Assembly: GCA_910579955.1 (NCBI GenBank)
Contig: CAJTWE010000015.1
Span: 1-59,395 of the forward strand
Source of the DNA: an uncultured Ruminococcus sp.
GTDB lineage: Bacteria; Bacillota; Clostridia; Oscillospirales; Ruminococcaceae
DNA: 59,395 nucleotides
Reading direction: 5' to 3'
Shown here: piece by piece, positions 41,936-49,933 of the stretch
How positions within the stretch are numbered: the first letter of the stretch is position 1
Layout of the letters: every line of letters begins with the position of its first letter
Made by a program: the position numbers and the translations under genes
The notes under the pieces: model-generated
Seen by the model: the letters and a program-made list of their open reading frames with translations, nothing else
Database searches by the model: none
What the model was told of the DNA's origin: nothing

Positions 41936-43087
41936 ATAGTCAACATTCAACGTATAGCCGTCTGCACTGTCACGATTGTCAATATGCAGTACAAAAGGTA
42001 CTTCGCTATAGCCATTTGTGAACCACTGTGTTGTGATATTCTCTTCCGTTTTTGCGTTCTGGAAGCTGACCATTACGTCATACAGATTACCGGTGAACTG
42101 GTGCTTTTTGCGAATTTGCGTTAAAATATTACTGTAAGGATATCTCTGATGGCGGAAAACCTGACTGTGTGTTTCTGTAATTCTATTGATGAGTACAGTG
42201 ACAGTATCCTCGGCAGAAACTTCCACTGTCAAAGGTGTTGTAGAGATATACATGCCTACTGTAGATTTGTCACTTTTAGTTTTACGATTCAGAACCGGAA
42301 TACCGATTGTGATTTGCTTGTTTTCGCTGTTTACTCTGGACAGATATGCAAATACTGCTGTTTCAAAAAGCACCGTCTGAGATACATTGTTTTCGCTACA
42401 ATAGCAGTTAATTTTTTCAGCCTGTTCAGCTGTCAGCACAGTAGAGAACCTTTGTGCCGTCGGTATTGAAACAGGCTTATTTATCAGTTTGATCGGGCAT
42501 GGCTCAGGCTTTTCTGAATATACTTTAGTCCAGTATACTTCATCTTTCTGGCAACGTTCTGAATCCAGATATTTTTTCTCTGTTTCAATAAAACCCGCAT
42601 AATTATAATTCTCACGATCTGAAACACAGCCGCTTTCAAATTCAAGACAAAGATTGTATATTCCTTTAGCAAGCAGACTAAATGTCCATGCGTCAGAAAT
42701 TAAGTGATTCAGGCAGGCCAAAACACCTGATGTTCCGTTTAATTCAAAAATCAGGAAACGATACATAGGAGAATCTGTCATTTTGAAAGGCCGCTTTGCA
42801 AAATCCTGTGCATACCTTTCAAAGTTTGCCCTGTTATTAAAGAAAATAAATGGAAAATCAACATACTCATATTCAGTAATATACTGAACCGTACCTGCAT
42901 TTTCTTCCCGGAACTGCAATCTCATTCCGGATTGCAGTTCGATAAATCTATTGATGGCTTTTTCAACAGTTACTTTTTCTATTTTTCTTTCCCAGAATAC
43001 CGCACCGCATAAATTTGATATGCCGGTATTCGGAAATGTTTTTTGCAGATTCCATATGTTCTGCTGGGGTGTTGTAAGGGTGTACAT
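41933..43087 (-). CDS. NRPS condensation domain (first part of an interrupted gene)
   Basis: 384 residues to the TAG. The start MYTLTTPQQNIWNLQKTFPN and FRHQRYPYSNILTQIRKKHQ are typical of C domains. The active-site motif is degenerate: LNHLISDAW in place of HHxxxDG, keeping the catalytic His 128 and Asp 132 but with N and A at the flanks. As the first domain of a one-module NRPS beside an acyl ligase and carrier, it is probably a starter domain that joins a fatty acyl group to one amino acid. Confidence 0.88.
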   Translation of the reverse strand: MYTLTTPQQNIWNLQKTFPNTGISNLCGAVFWERKIEKVTVEKAINRFIELQSGMRLQFREENAGTVQYITEYEYVDFPFIFFNNRANFERYAQDFAKRPFKMTDSPMYRFLIFELNGTSGVLACLNHLISDAWTFSLLAKGIYNLCLEFESGCVSDRENYNYAGFIETEKKYLDSERCQKDEVYWTKVYSEKPEPCPIKLINKPVSIPTAQRFSTVLTAEQAEKINCYCSENNVSQTVLFETAVFAYLSRVNSENKQITIGIPVLNRKTKSDKSTVGMYISTTPLTVEVSAEDTVTVLINRITETHSQVFRHQRYPYSNILTQIRKKHQFTGNLYDVMVSFQNAKTEENITTQWFTNGYSEVPFVLHIDNRDSADGYTLNVDY

Positions 43088-43233
43088 GATTTACTCCTAT
43101 ATTCAAATTTTGTACTTACTTAAATCAATGCCGTACAAAGATTATATATCAGATATGCCTTAACTTTTCTATTATGATTTAAATTTTTCAACGAATTTTT
43201 CTTTTTTTAATTTCTTTCCAATTAAATTCAACT

Positions 43234-43773
43234 TTAAAAAAGGAAAAGTTCTATAGCGATTACTGACAATAGTAGAAGAATTAAAAATACAAGATTCCAC
43301 TTAGTTAACCCCTCACAATCAAAATTGAAATAAAAGACAGTCAAACAAATAACTGTCATAAGTAGAAAATCCGGAAATTTGCACCAAGATGAGGAAGTTT
43401 TATAAAACCATCCAAAATCGTTTAGTTTCATTTTTCCTGTAAAATCGGAATTATCCTTTTCCCAAGTCAAACCAACTGGCTCCAGTTCTTTTGCTTCAAT
43501 GTAAGCCGAAATTTTACAAATGTCAATTCTATTGTTAGCAGCCCGATATGAAACCATAACAACCAAAACAAGAGGTAATAACAAAAGCCAGCTATTAACA
43601 TCTTCTTCCTTAAATACAAAGGCGTAGACCGCAATCATAGTGGTAATACAGAAGGTTGACATACTTTCGATTCTTTTTAGCTTGTCATTGATCTCGTTTC
43701 TTAAATTGTAATATAGTTTCGCCTTTGCGTTTTTCAAATCATCTTCAGATTCTTTAAATTCCTTATTTTCCAT
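43234..43773 (-). CDS. membrane protein next to the inversion switch
   Basis: 179 residues; AAAGGAG before ATG 43773. N-terminal cytosolic coiled part (NLRNEINDKLKRIESMS), two membrane segments (TTMIAVYAFVF; LLLLPLVLVVMVSYRAA), a soluble loop with RIDICKISAYIEAKELEP, and two C-terminal segments. It vaguely resembles SLATT-type membrane proteins. The left inverted repeat ends 29 bases before its start, so any promoter of its own must lie inside the invertible segment. It lies 146 bases upstream of the NRPS gene. Confidence 0.7.
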   Translation of the reverse strand: MENKEFKESEDDLKNAKAKLYYNLRNEINDKLKRIESMSTFCITTMIAVYAFVFKEEDVNSWLLLLPLVLVVMVSYRAANNRIDICKISAYIEAKELEPVGLTWEKDNSDFTGKMKLNDFGWFYKTSSSWCKFPDFLLMTVICLTVFYFNFDCEGLTKWNLVFLILLLLSVIAIELFLF

Positions 43774-43801
43774 AAGTAAACTCCTTTGAATTTTTATTTT
43801 T

Positions 43802-43828
43802 CTTTCGCAAAAGCATGAATTTTGCGAA
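43802..43828 (-). repeat. left inverted repeat of the invertible segment
   Basis: 27 bp (CTTTCGCAAAAGC, then ATGAATTTTGCGAA), perfect complement of 45098-45124. It is itself a 9-7-9 structure: TTCGCAAAA, spacer GCATGAA, TTTTGCGAA, the form of a tyrosine-recombinase core site. Confidence 0.9.
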
Positions 43829-43871
43829 TTGCAACAATTTCAGATATTCAATTTTCAAGCTGCTGAATTTT

Positions 43872-44951
43872 TCAAAAAGATAGTTTCAATCGTTTCATAT
43901 ATTCTTTTTTCTGCTCGAAAGAGGAATGAACATAGCGATTCAGCGTAATTTCCACAGAACTATGTCCCAGAAGCTCACTAAGCGCCTTAACATCAAATCC
44001 TAATTTTATGCAGGTCGAAGCGAAAATATGACGCAGAGCATGAAAATGAACTGACGGCAATTTTCCGTTTTTCAAAATAGTCCGAAATCTATATTGCATT
44101 GCTCGTGGTTCAATTGGTTTTGCTGTTCCCGTCAGTATGTAATCATTTGGTTTGCTCTTAAATTTATGCAAAAAACTCACCATACAATCCGGAATTGGTA
44201 TTCTCCTATGAGAAGATTCACTTTTCGGATCAGTAATGATGAGCTTTGTTCTGGCATTTTCAGTTGGACATTGAATGCGCTGCATAGTTTTTCTGACGGT
44301 CAGAATACGTTTTTCAAGGTCAATATCTTTCCATTGCAATGCACAAAGTTCACCTATTCGGATACCTGTAGACATGGAAAGCGCAACGCCAAGCGTGCTG
44401 CGATTCTGATGTTCTGAAACGTATTTCTGTAATTGCTTCTGTTCCGCATCATCAAGAAGCTGAATTTCAGGAGATTTTTTCTTTGGCAAGATAATTCCGT
44501 CCATTGGATTGAAGATATGATAGGTTCTAACCGCATATTTGAACATGGTTTTCATCAGTATGATAATATCGGCAATATACCGCACAGACAAACCATCTTT
44601 CTGCTTTGAGGAAATAAAAGCATATATATCCTCCTGAACAATAGCAGATACCATTTTATTCCCAAATACAGGCAAAATATGCTTATTTGCTTTCATCATA
44701 TAATTTGCAAGCGTTGATTCTTTCACACGATGAAAAATGTTAGAATACCATTCATTAAAAAGTTCGGCTATTGTTTTTGAACATTTTCCTTGCGGCTGCT
44801 CACTTTGACGGATTGCTGCTATTTTCTCAATACATTGTTCCTTGGTTCTAGCAAGAATATATTGAAACTTACGTTTACCATTCTTTCTACCACGGGAGAT
44901 TCTCCCTTCCCAGCGCCCATCATGACGGTGATAAATGTTTAATATTTCCAT
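43872..44951 (-). CDS. tyrosine recombinase (probable DNA invertase)
   Basis: 359 residues, GGAGG upstream. Domains: N-terminal AP2-like arm (HDGRWEGRISRGRKNGKRKF), core-binding SAM-like domain about 60-155, catalytic domain with R198 (MSTGIRIGELCAL), K243, H304-x-x-R307 (FHALRHIFAST), H330 (ELLGHSSVEI) and Y340 (LNRYVHS). The complete set of residues suggests an active enzyme. The Int/Tn916-like family usually integrates elements, but here the gene is enclosed by an inverted pair of core sites and no other element genes. Confidence 0.93.
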   Translation of the reverse strand: MEILNIYHRHDGRWEGRISRGRKNGKRKFQYILARTKEQCIEKIAAIRQSEQPQGKCSKTIAELFNEWYSNIFHRVKESTLANYMMKANKHILPVFGNKMVSAIVQEDIYAFISSKQKDGLSVRYIADIIILMKTMFKYAVRTYHIFNPMDGIILPKKKSPEIQLLDDAEQKQLQKYVSEHQNRSTLGVALSMSTGIRIGELCALQWKDIDLEKRILTVRKTMQRIQCPTENARTKLIITDPKSESSHRRIPIPDCMVSFLHKFKSKPNDYILTGTAKPIEPRAMQYRFRTILKNGKLPSVHFHALRHIFASTCIKLGFDVKALSELLGHSSVEITLNRYVHSSFEQKKEYMKRLKLSF

Positions 44952-45028
44952 AATTTTCCTCCTTGTATAAAATCAACAAAATCATATAAACTTCAAACGG
45001 GATTTTCTGCGAATCGCCAAATTCTTCC

Positions 45029-45057
45029 TTGACAGATGCTAAAAAACATGATATAAT
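45029..45057 (+). promoter_or_regulatory. perfect outward promoter inside the invertible segment
   Basis: TTGACA (45029-45034), 17-base spacer, TATAAT (45052-45057). It faces right through the right repeat toward the XRE gene. After inversion it would sit near 43869-43897, facing left through the left repeat into the membrane protein gene. Confidence 0.88.
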
Positions 45058-45097
45058 AATTATAATTGAATCGTTCAGTCTAATTTTATCATATTTC

Positions 45098-45124
45098 TTC
45101 GCAAAATTCATGCTTTTGCGAAAG
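45098..45124 (+). repeat. right inverted repeat of the invertible segment
   Basis: TTCGCAAAA, spacer TTCATGC, TTTTGCGAA plus AG: the exact reverse complement of 43802-43828. Confidence 0.9.
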
Positions 45125-45191
45125 TTTATCGGCTTGCAAGTAGTAGCAGGTCGTTTTTTGCTTTATCAGATGAAAATGTTTCATCACTCTA

Positions 45192-45214
45192 TTTTACTCA
45201 TTTTATGAGTAAAA
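45192..45214. promoter_or_regulatory. operator palindrome upstream of the XRE gene
   Basis: TTTTACTCA-tttta-TGAGTAAAA, a perfect 9-bp inverted repeat. A TATAAT at 45240-45245 lies downstream but has only a weak -35 (AAATAC), so the gene may depend on the upstream invertible promoter. The palindrome is a likely site for the XRE protein. Confidence 0.6.
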
Positions 45215-45275
45215 GTAAATACTCAATTACTGAATATGCTATAATAAAGTCACCAAACTTTCGAGGTGATATTTG

Positions 45276-45536
45276 TTGAAACTGCAATTAAGACTGCGGG
45301 ATTTGAGAGAGGACAATGATATGTCCCAAGCTGAAATGGCGAAATTGCTGGGCTGTTCGCAGCAGACCTACTCCCGATATGAATCCCATACCACGGAAAT
45401 CCCGCTGGAATCACTGATTTTTCTTGCCGATTACTATGATACAAGCGTGGATTATCTTCTTGGGATTACAGAAATAACCGAACCCTATCCCAGAAAAAAA
45501 CGGAATCTGACCGTCAAAAATCGCCCCGACAGATAA
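45276..45536 (+). CDS. XRE-family regulator
   Basis: 86 residues from a TTG at 45276 (GAGGTG 7 bases upstream; a TTG one codon earlier is also possible). Helix-turn-helix: LREDNDMSQAEMAKLLGCSQ then QTYSRYESHTTEIPLESL, followed by DYYDTSVDYLLG. The gene is reached by the promoter of the invertible segment in the orientation seen here, which would make its level phase-variable. Confidence 0.9.
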   Translation: MKLQLRLRDLREDNDMSQAEMAKLLGCSQQTYSRYESHTTEIPLESLIFLADYYDTSVDYLLGITEITEPYPRKKRNLTVKNRPDR

Positions 45537-45548
45537 TCTGCCGGGGCG
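45515..45548 (-). terminator. intrinsic terminator shared by convergent genes
   Basis: CGCCCCG (45522-45528) pairs with CGGGGCG (45542-45548), with CAG/CTG inside; ATTTTT follows on the minus strand. It overlaps the end of the XRE gene and would end the minus-strand HepT-MntA operon. Confidence 0.65.
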
Positions 45549-45555
45549 TGGTATG

Positions 45556-45678
45556 TTATGCTAATCCGAGGATTTTTTTAGCCTGTTCTTCACTGATTCC
45601 ATTCTTGATCATACTCTCAAGAGCTTCTTTCAGAGCATCGGCTCTGATAAGCTCCATCCACATTTTCATCGTACTCAC
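45556..45678 (-). CDS. small third gene of the HepT-MntA operon
   Basis: 40 residues from GTG 45678 (or 37 from ATG 45669): MKMWMELIRADALKEALES and SEEQAKKILGLA. A compact helical protein with a UBA-like ending (ISEEQAKKILG). It begins 7 bases after the HepT stop, so co-translation is likely. Function unknown. Confidence 0.55.
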   Translation of the reverse strand: MSTMKMWMELIRADALKEALESMIKNGISEEQAKKILGLA

Positions 45679-45685
45679 CGCATTA

Positions 45686-46042
45686 TCAAAGAATTTGGTT
45701 GCTATTTTCTAATAGTAATTTTATTTTTTCTGTAAGTTCAGGCAGTTCATTGAATACAACTTCTGATATAATATTCCAGTTCGTACCATCATAGTCGTGA
45801 ACTAATCTATGCCGTAATCCAGCTATCATCAGCCAAGGAATATCAGTATGAAGATTTTTGTATTCAGCAGAGATCCTGTAAACGTGTTCACCAATATTAT
45901 AAAGTGGCGTTGTGACAAGCCATTGCAGAGAATAGTCATTCAAAAGCTGCTCTTTTGTTACATTATGCTCAGAAATGTAGGATAGCAACTTTTCAGAATT
46001 ATCGAAAATTTTCTGCAGCCTTTGTTCATCGGAATATTTCAA
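45686..46042 (-). CDS. hepT: HepT-like HEPN toxin
   Basis: 118 residues, helical. The HEPN motif R-x4-H-x-Y is seen in AGLRHRLVHDYDGTNW; the N-terminus (QRLQKIFDNSEKLLSYISEH) fits HepT. It overlaps the nucleotidyltransferase gene by 4 bases. In this class MntA AMPylates HepT near the RxxxxHxY motif and neutralises its RNase activity. Confidence 0.9.
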   Translation of the reverse strand: MKYSDEQRLQKIFDNSEKLLSYISEHNVTKEQLLNDYSLQWLVTTPLYNIGEHVYRISAEYKNLHTDIPWLMIAGLRHRLVHDYDGTNWNIISEVVFNELPELTEKIKLLLENSNQIL

Positions 46043-46344
46043 GCAACTTTCACCCTTTCTTTCATTATTGTTTCATAAAATAAGCTATCTTTATTGACCT
46101 CATTAATCTCAAATACATCGATTTCTTTTTGGATAATCATACGAAGTTCTTCGGCAAAGGCAAAAATCGAGGTAAGCTTAAAATTTTTACCGCCGAAAAT
46201 CAAGAAGTCAATGTCACTGTCAACCGTTGCTTCGTTTCTTGCATAAGATCCAAAAATATAAACTTCACAAATGCGATATTTTTCCGCAAGAGGCTTAATT
46301 ATTCTTTGAATATCAGTTATTGTTAATACTGTTCCGGACATCAT
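46039..46344 (-). CDS. mntA: MntA-like minimal nucleotidyltransferase antitoxin
   Basis: 101 residues with the motif YIFGSYARNEATVDSDIDFL (GSxAR-x10-SDxD), the nucleotidyltransferase active site. Partner of the HepT gene that follows and overlaps it. Upstream 270 bases hold no gene. Confidence 0.92.
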   Translation of the reverse strand: MMSGTVLTITDIQRIIKPLAEKYRICEVYIFGSYARNEATVDSDIDFLIFGGKNFKLTSIFAFAEELRMIIQKEIDVFEINEVNKDSLFYETIMKERVKVA

Positions 46345-46616
46345 ATCATCTCCTTGTCTGTATAATTGCTTTCTGACCGAATCATAAGATTTCTTATCTT
46401 ACTGGCGTGTTATGTCTGCCATAAAGAACGCTTTTGCAGTCAAAAAACGCTTCTTTTATATTTTTACAGTTCAATCTCTACTTTTAGTATAGCATAAATG
46501 CTGTGAAAATGCAAGGAATTTTGAAGATTGTTTTCGCTTTGTCCGTCATATAGAATTTGCATGGAATACTTGCTTTCTATATTTGAAACTGACGCTTTCA
46601 ATACAATACCAACCAA
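46345..46616. other. intergenic region, nothing distinct
   Basis: AT-rich stretch between the MntA gene and the pRiA4b-like gene. No reading frame, strong promoter or terminator that I can support. Confidence 0.5.
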
Positions 46617-47678
46617 TCATCTGAATTTCCATTTCAATTTCCTGCTTATTTCCTCTGCGCTCTGCTTATCCCATTTCATTGATTCCGCCCACTTGATCAT
46701 TTCCTTGTCGCCGTCTGCAATTTGCTGCAGCAGTTCCTGATAACCGCCGACACCGCCGCAATCTTCCGGCGGCGCTTTCCCTGTGACCTTCAAACAAGTT
46801 GGCACAACGTTTTCATGCTCCTCAGTGACTTCAAGCAATTCAATCTTATGCTGCCAGTAATCGCCCATATCGTAGATATACCATATGTCAGCATATTTGC
46901 ATAACAACTCATATATGTTGCATTCTGTATCATTCTTTGTAGGTATTTCATCAAATTCACCATCTTCGTACTCGGATTTTATTCTCATCACCGGTTCGCC
47001 GTTTTCGCCATATGCTATGAACTCATAAAGATGACAATTCTGCCAATTAAAACAACTTTGTATTACAGCATGAAGCCCGTAGAAGTTCATATTCGCAGGC
47101 AGAGAAATTTCCCTGCTGATCTCAAAATCAGGATAGTCAAGCGTGATTTTCAACCGGAGCATATCAATGTTGTAAAAAGGAACGTTATATCTGCTTTTCA
47201 GCATTTCAAGGAAAACTTCTGCCGGGTACTTGTATTTTCCGTCAACGCTGAAAAGTCTGTTGTTCAGCCATTTTGACGCATCAACCTGCAATATATTCCC
47301 TTTATCAAGCCGATCCTGGATATATTTCAGTTCTATTGCATTCCGGTTAAGCTGTGCTGTTGCAGAACGGTCGCCGTTCTTAGCAACTGTAATATCTCCG
47401 CAGTCAAAAAGGTATGCAAGAATAATATCAGAATTGATATAATATTCCCGAAGCAAATTTCCAAGCTGTTCCTTGAAGTCGATTTTCTTGTAATCAGCCG
47501 CTTTTAATCCCCAGAGAATCATTGAAAATCGTGTTGCCGTGTTCATAAAAATCACGCAGTTCCGGCGATTGATTTTCAGCGTATGAACAAACCATGTATT
47601 GGATTTATCCGTCTCTTTGGCAGTTTCCGCCTTGATTTCCATAGCCTTCTGCATATCATTTGAATAAGTCAGCAGCAT
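46617..47678 (-). CDS. pRiA4b ORF-3-like protein with DUF6933-type N-terminus
   Basis: 353 residues from ATG 47678 (GGAGTG upstream). The N-terminal 150 residues (TWFVHTLKINRRNCVIFMNT, NGDRSATAQLNRNAIELKYI) look like DUF6933. The C-terminal half is a pRiA4b ORF-3 domain: LRLKITLDYPDFEISREISL, LHAVIQSCFNWQNCHLYEF, YDMGDYWQHKIELLEV and APPEDCGGVGGYQELLQ. Cellular role unknown; common in Clostridia chromosomes. Confidence 0.8.
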   Translation of the reverse strand: MLLTYSNDMQKAMEIKAETAKETDKSNTWFVHTLKINRRNCVIFMNTATRFSMILWGLKAADYKKIDFKEQLGNLLREYYINSDIILAYLFDCGDITVAKNGDRSATAQLNRNAIELKYIQDRLDKGNILQVDASKWLNNRLFSVDGKYKYPAEVFLEMLKSRYNVPFYNIDMLRLKITLDYPDFEISREISLPANMNFYGLHAVIQSCFNWQNCHLYEFIAYGENGEPVMRIKSEYEDGEFDEIPTKNDTECNIYELLCKYADIWYIYDMGDYWQHKIELLEVTEEHENVVPTCLKVTGKAPPEDCGGVGGYQELLQQIADGDKEMIKWAESMKWDKQSAEEISRKLKWKFR

Positions 47679-47762
47679 ACTATCACTCCTCACAGTCTAT
47701 TTTATTTTCTTTGCACCAGCGGCAATATTTCCACACATGAACGTTTGCCGCTGCATTATATT

Positions 47763-48431
47763 TTATTCAATCGTGACAACCTCATCTAACAAAACCTGCA
47801 CATTATCTCTTACAATACGATTTACATGGAAGTGTCCTGCAAACCACTTCTTGAATTTCAGCTCACCATATAGCCACTCAAAATATCCCGTCAGTTCCGC
47901 ATCATGCATATTAGGGACAAAGCCGAGGTAATGAATCACTGACTGCGGAACTGTGTGTGTAAGGACGTAGTCAACCTTGTAATCGCACGATTGGAGCGTT
48001 TCTTCCGCAGCCTTATACTCTTCATTATTCGGCAGTTCTTGCTTCCACCAGCTTCTGCCTTCAACACGCATTGCCTTGTCAACAGAATATGCACCACCCA
48101 TTGCGAAGAAGCTCTTTCCCTCAATCACAAAACGCTGCCCACGCATCAGGTGATAGATGTTATCGGAAATCTTGTGAACCTTTCCGCCGTTCCATTCGAT
48201 AATGGGGTAAGTATACAGAAGATCAAAGTCCTCATGATTGCCATCTACAAATGCTATGGTGAATGGTTCTGCTGTCAATTTGGCAAGAAAGTAACGATGA
48301 TAGGGTGTATCCCAAACAAATCCGAAGTCACCGCAGACGATAACAATATCGTCTTTTGAGACTGGATATTGATAGATTCTGTTCAAAAATGCATCGTATT
48401 CTCCATGTGTGTCTCCGGTTATATAAATCAT
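47763..48431 (-). CDS. calcineurin-like metallophosphoesterase
   Basis: 222 residues from ATG 48431, with AGAGGTG upstream. Metal-binding motifs: MIYITGDTHGEYDAF (D-x-H), IVCGDFGFVWD (GD), AFVDGNHEDFD (GNHE), VDYVLTHTVPQS and FAGHFHVN. Substrate unknown. It belongs to a string of minus-strand single-enzyme genes. Confidence 0.92.
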   Translation of the reverse strand: MIYITGDTHGEYDAFLNRIYQYPVSKDDIVIVCGDFGFVWDTPYHRYFLAKLTAEPFTIAFVDGNHEDFDLLYTYPIIEWNGGKVHKISDNIYHLMRGQRFVIEGKSFFAMGGAYSVDKAMRVEGRSWWKQELPNNEEYKAAEETLQSCDYKVDYVLTHTVPQSVIHYLGFVPNMHDAELTGYFEWLYGELKFKKWFAGHFHVNRIVRDNVQVLLDEVVTIE

Positions 48432-48478
48432 AGAATCACCTCTTGCTTTTATCATTATCGGATAGTCCTTAACTACAG

Positions 48479-49051
48479 TTACGGCAGAATAATAAGCTGA
48501 TCATTAGCAATCGTAATCAGTTCAGGCTCATCGCCGATATAGGAACGGCACATCTTGATCTCCTCTGTACCTCTGTAATCGAAGTGGCACAGTACATATT
48601 TATCAGTCAGTCCCAAAGCCGTGAAATCTCCATCCGTGATATGGTTATTGTCATCAAAATTTCTGACATATTCAACATCCTGACAAGCCAAACAAGCTCC
48701 GGCAGAAAATCCAAGATAGACCGCACCAGCCGCAACCTGCTGTTTGATAAAGCTGTCAAGGCGGTACTTCTTTACAAGATACAACAACTTGAAAGTGTTT
48801 CCTCCAAGTACAGCTATGTAATCATACTTTTTGTCCATGTATGCATCTGGATTGGCACTGTCAAAAACAAAAATATTTTCCGTCTTGAAACCAAGCATTG
48901 CAGCACAGTTCTTTTCCCTCTGTCCTGTTTCTTCTTCAAACATACAAGCCAATGGAACGATCAGCATATTACCGGTCTGATCTGGTATAAGTTCACCGAT
49001 TTTCAGGCGAACTTGTGTATGACTGAATCCGTATGAACCTAATATCAGCAT
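48479..49051 (-). CDS. peptidase E-like (S51) protein
   Basis: 190 residues with the nucleophile elbow VYLGFSAGACLA, the pattern IAVLGGNTFKLLYLVKKY and an N-terminal LILGSYGFSH. Class I glutamine amidotransferase-like fold. Probably an aspartyl dipeptidase-like enzyme; function in this setting unknown. Confidence 0.85.
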   Translation of the reverse strand: MLILGSYGFSHTQVRLKIGELIPDQTGNMLIVPLACMFEEETGQREKNCAAMLGFKTENIFVFDSANPDAYMDKKYDYIAVLGGNTFKLLYLVKKYRLDSFIKQQVAAGAVYLGFSAGACLACQDVEYVRNFDDNNHITDGDFTALGLTDKYVLCHFDYRGTEEIKMCRSYIGDEPELITIANDQLIILP

Positions 49052-49079
49052 ATTATCACCTCTGTAAATGTTTTGTTTC

Positions 49080-49844
49080 TTATAATCCCAGTATCTTCAA
49101 TGTTTTCTCGTCCTCATTTCCACGGCAGAACTTGTTAAGCACCTTTTGGAACAAATCCTGCTCCGGTACTGCATATTTGAACAACGTCATGCAAGAACGC
49201 AGCTTAAAAGCATCCGGATATCCGAATACTGCCATCGGATCGTCCGTTTCAATGTTCAGGAGTTCTTTTGTTATCTCTATTAATCTTTCTCCGAGAATAG
49301 GATGTGTATAATAATCTTTGGCTTCGGACAAATTTTTGATAGAGAAGTAAGCGGTTGTACCGCTAAGTCCCAGTCCTTTAATCTGCGGAAACACATACCA
49401 AATCCAATGTGATATTTTCTCTCCTTGTTTCATTTCAATTAAAGCAGTCTGATACGTTTCTCCGAAACCATAGCCGTGGTCTTGTGCGTCTATGAACTTC
49501 TGAAGGTCGGTACAGTACAGCTCTATACCAAGCACGCCGTACTTCTCCTGATCTTCCCGGCTATAATACTCGTTCATGTGGTTAGGATCAGGGGTGTCTG
49601 TTGATTTATACCCAAGTTTCTCCTTTGGAAGTGATGCGTACAGCTCCGCAAAAGAAGTGAACCTGTGCAGAGCGGTCACTCTGGTTTGCAATCTTAACTT
49701 CTCATCATCCAAGCATGTGAATTCAATAAAATCACCGACCTGCACCTTCTGACGCTTTTCATCGTATAACCGCAGTTCTATTGTCTTGCTGCCGTTCTTG
49801 ATCTTCTCAAATGGTGATAGTCTTAGTTTCATTTTATGAAGCAT
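49080..49844 (-). CDS. ASCH domain fused to DUF1810
   Basis: 254 residues from ATG 49844. Residues 1-110 form an ASCH (PUA-like) domain: LSPFEKIKNGSKTIELRLYD, VGDFIEFTCLD and RFTSFAELYASLP. From about 115 a DUF1810 domain follows: LQKFIDAQDHGYGFGETYQT, EKISHWIWYVFPQIKGLGLS, FGYPDAFKLRSCMTLF. ASCH binds RNA or modified nucleotides, DUF1810 is uncharacterised. The fusion suggests joint work on nucleic acid or nucleotide substrates. Confidence 0.85.
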   Translation of the reverse strand: MLHKMKLRLSPFEKIKNGSKTIELRLYDEKRQKVQVGDFIEFTCLDDEKLRLQTRVTALHRFTSFAELYASLPKEKLGYKSTDTPDPNHMNEYYSREDQEKYGVLGIELYCTDLQKFIDAQDHGYGFGETYQTALIEMKQGEKISHWIWYVFPQIKGLGLSGTTAYFSIKNLSEAKDYYTHPILGERLIEITKELLNIETDDPMAVFGYPDAFKLRSCMTLFKYAVPEQDLFQKVLNKFCRGNEDEKTLKILGL

Positions 49845-49933
49845 TATTCTCATCCTCTCTTGTCATTCTCACCAATCTGTTCCGCACACTTTACTGCGCA
49901 TGCAAAAATGTAATTTCCCTCCAAGTAACTGCT

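Larger units (their letters stand above)
43829..45097. mobile_element. predicted invertible DNA segment carrying its recombinase and an outward promoter
   Basis: 1.27 kb between the perfect 27-bp inverted repeats. The spacers of the two sites are in opposite orientation (GCATGAA versus TTCATGC), so recombination inverts rather than deletes. It holds one gene, a tyrosine recombinase, and one consensus promoter facing right. The layout is like Hin/Gin segments but with a tyrosine enzyme. Confidence 0.75.

Noticed and set aside
44920..45111. Minus-strand frame starting inside the right inverted repeat
   Set aside because: No ribosome binding site, unrelated composition, overlaps the recombinase start in another frame and the outward promoter.
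43802..45124. Insertion sequence with terminal inverted repeats
   Set aside because: The repeats have the 9-7-9 form of recombinase core sites, the enzyme is a tyrosine recombinase, and no target duplication is seen.
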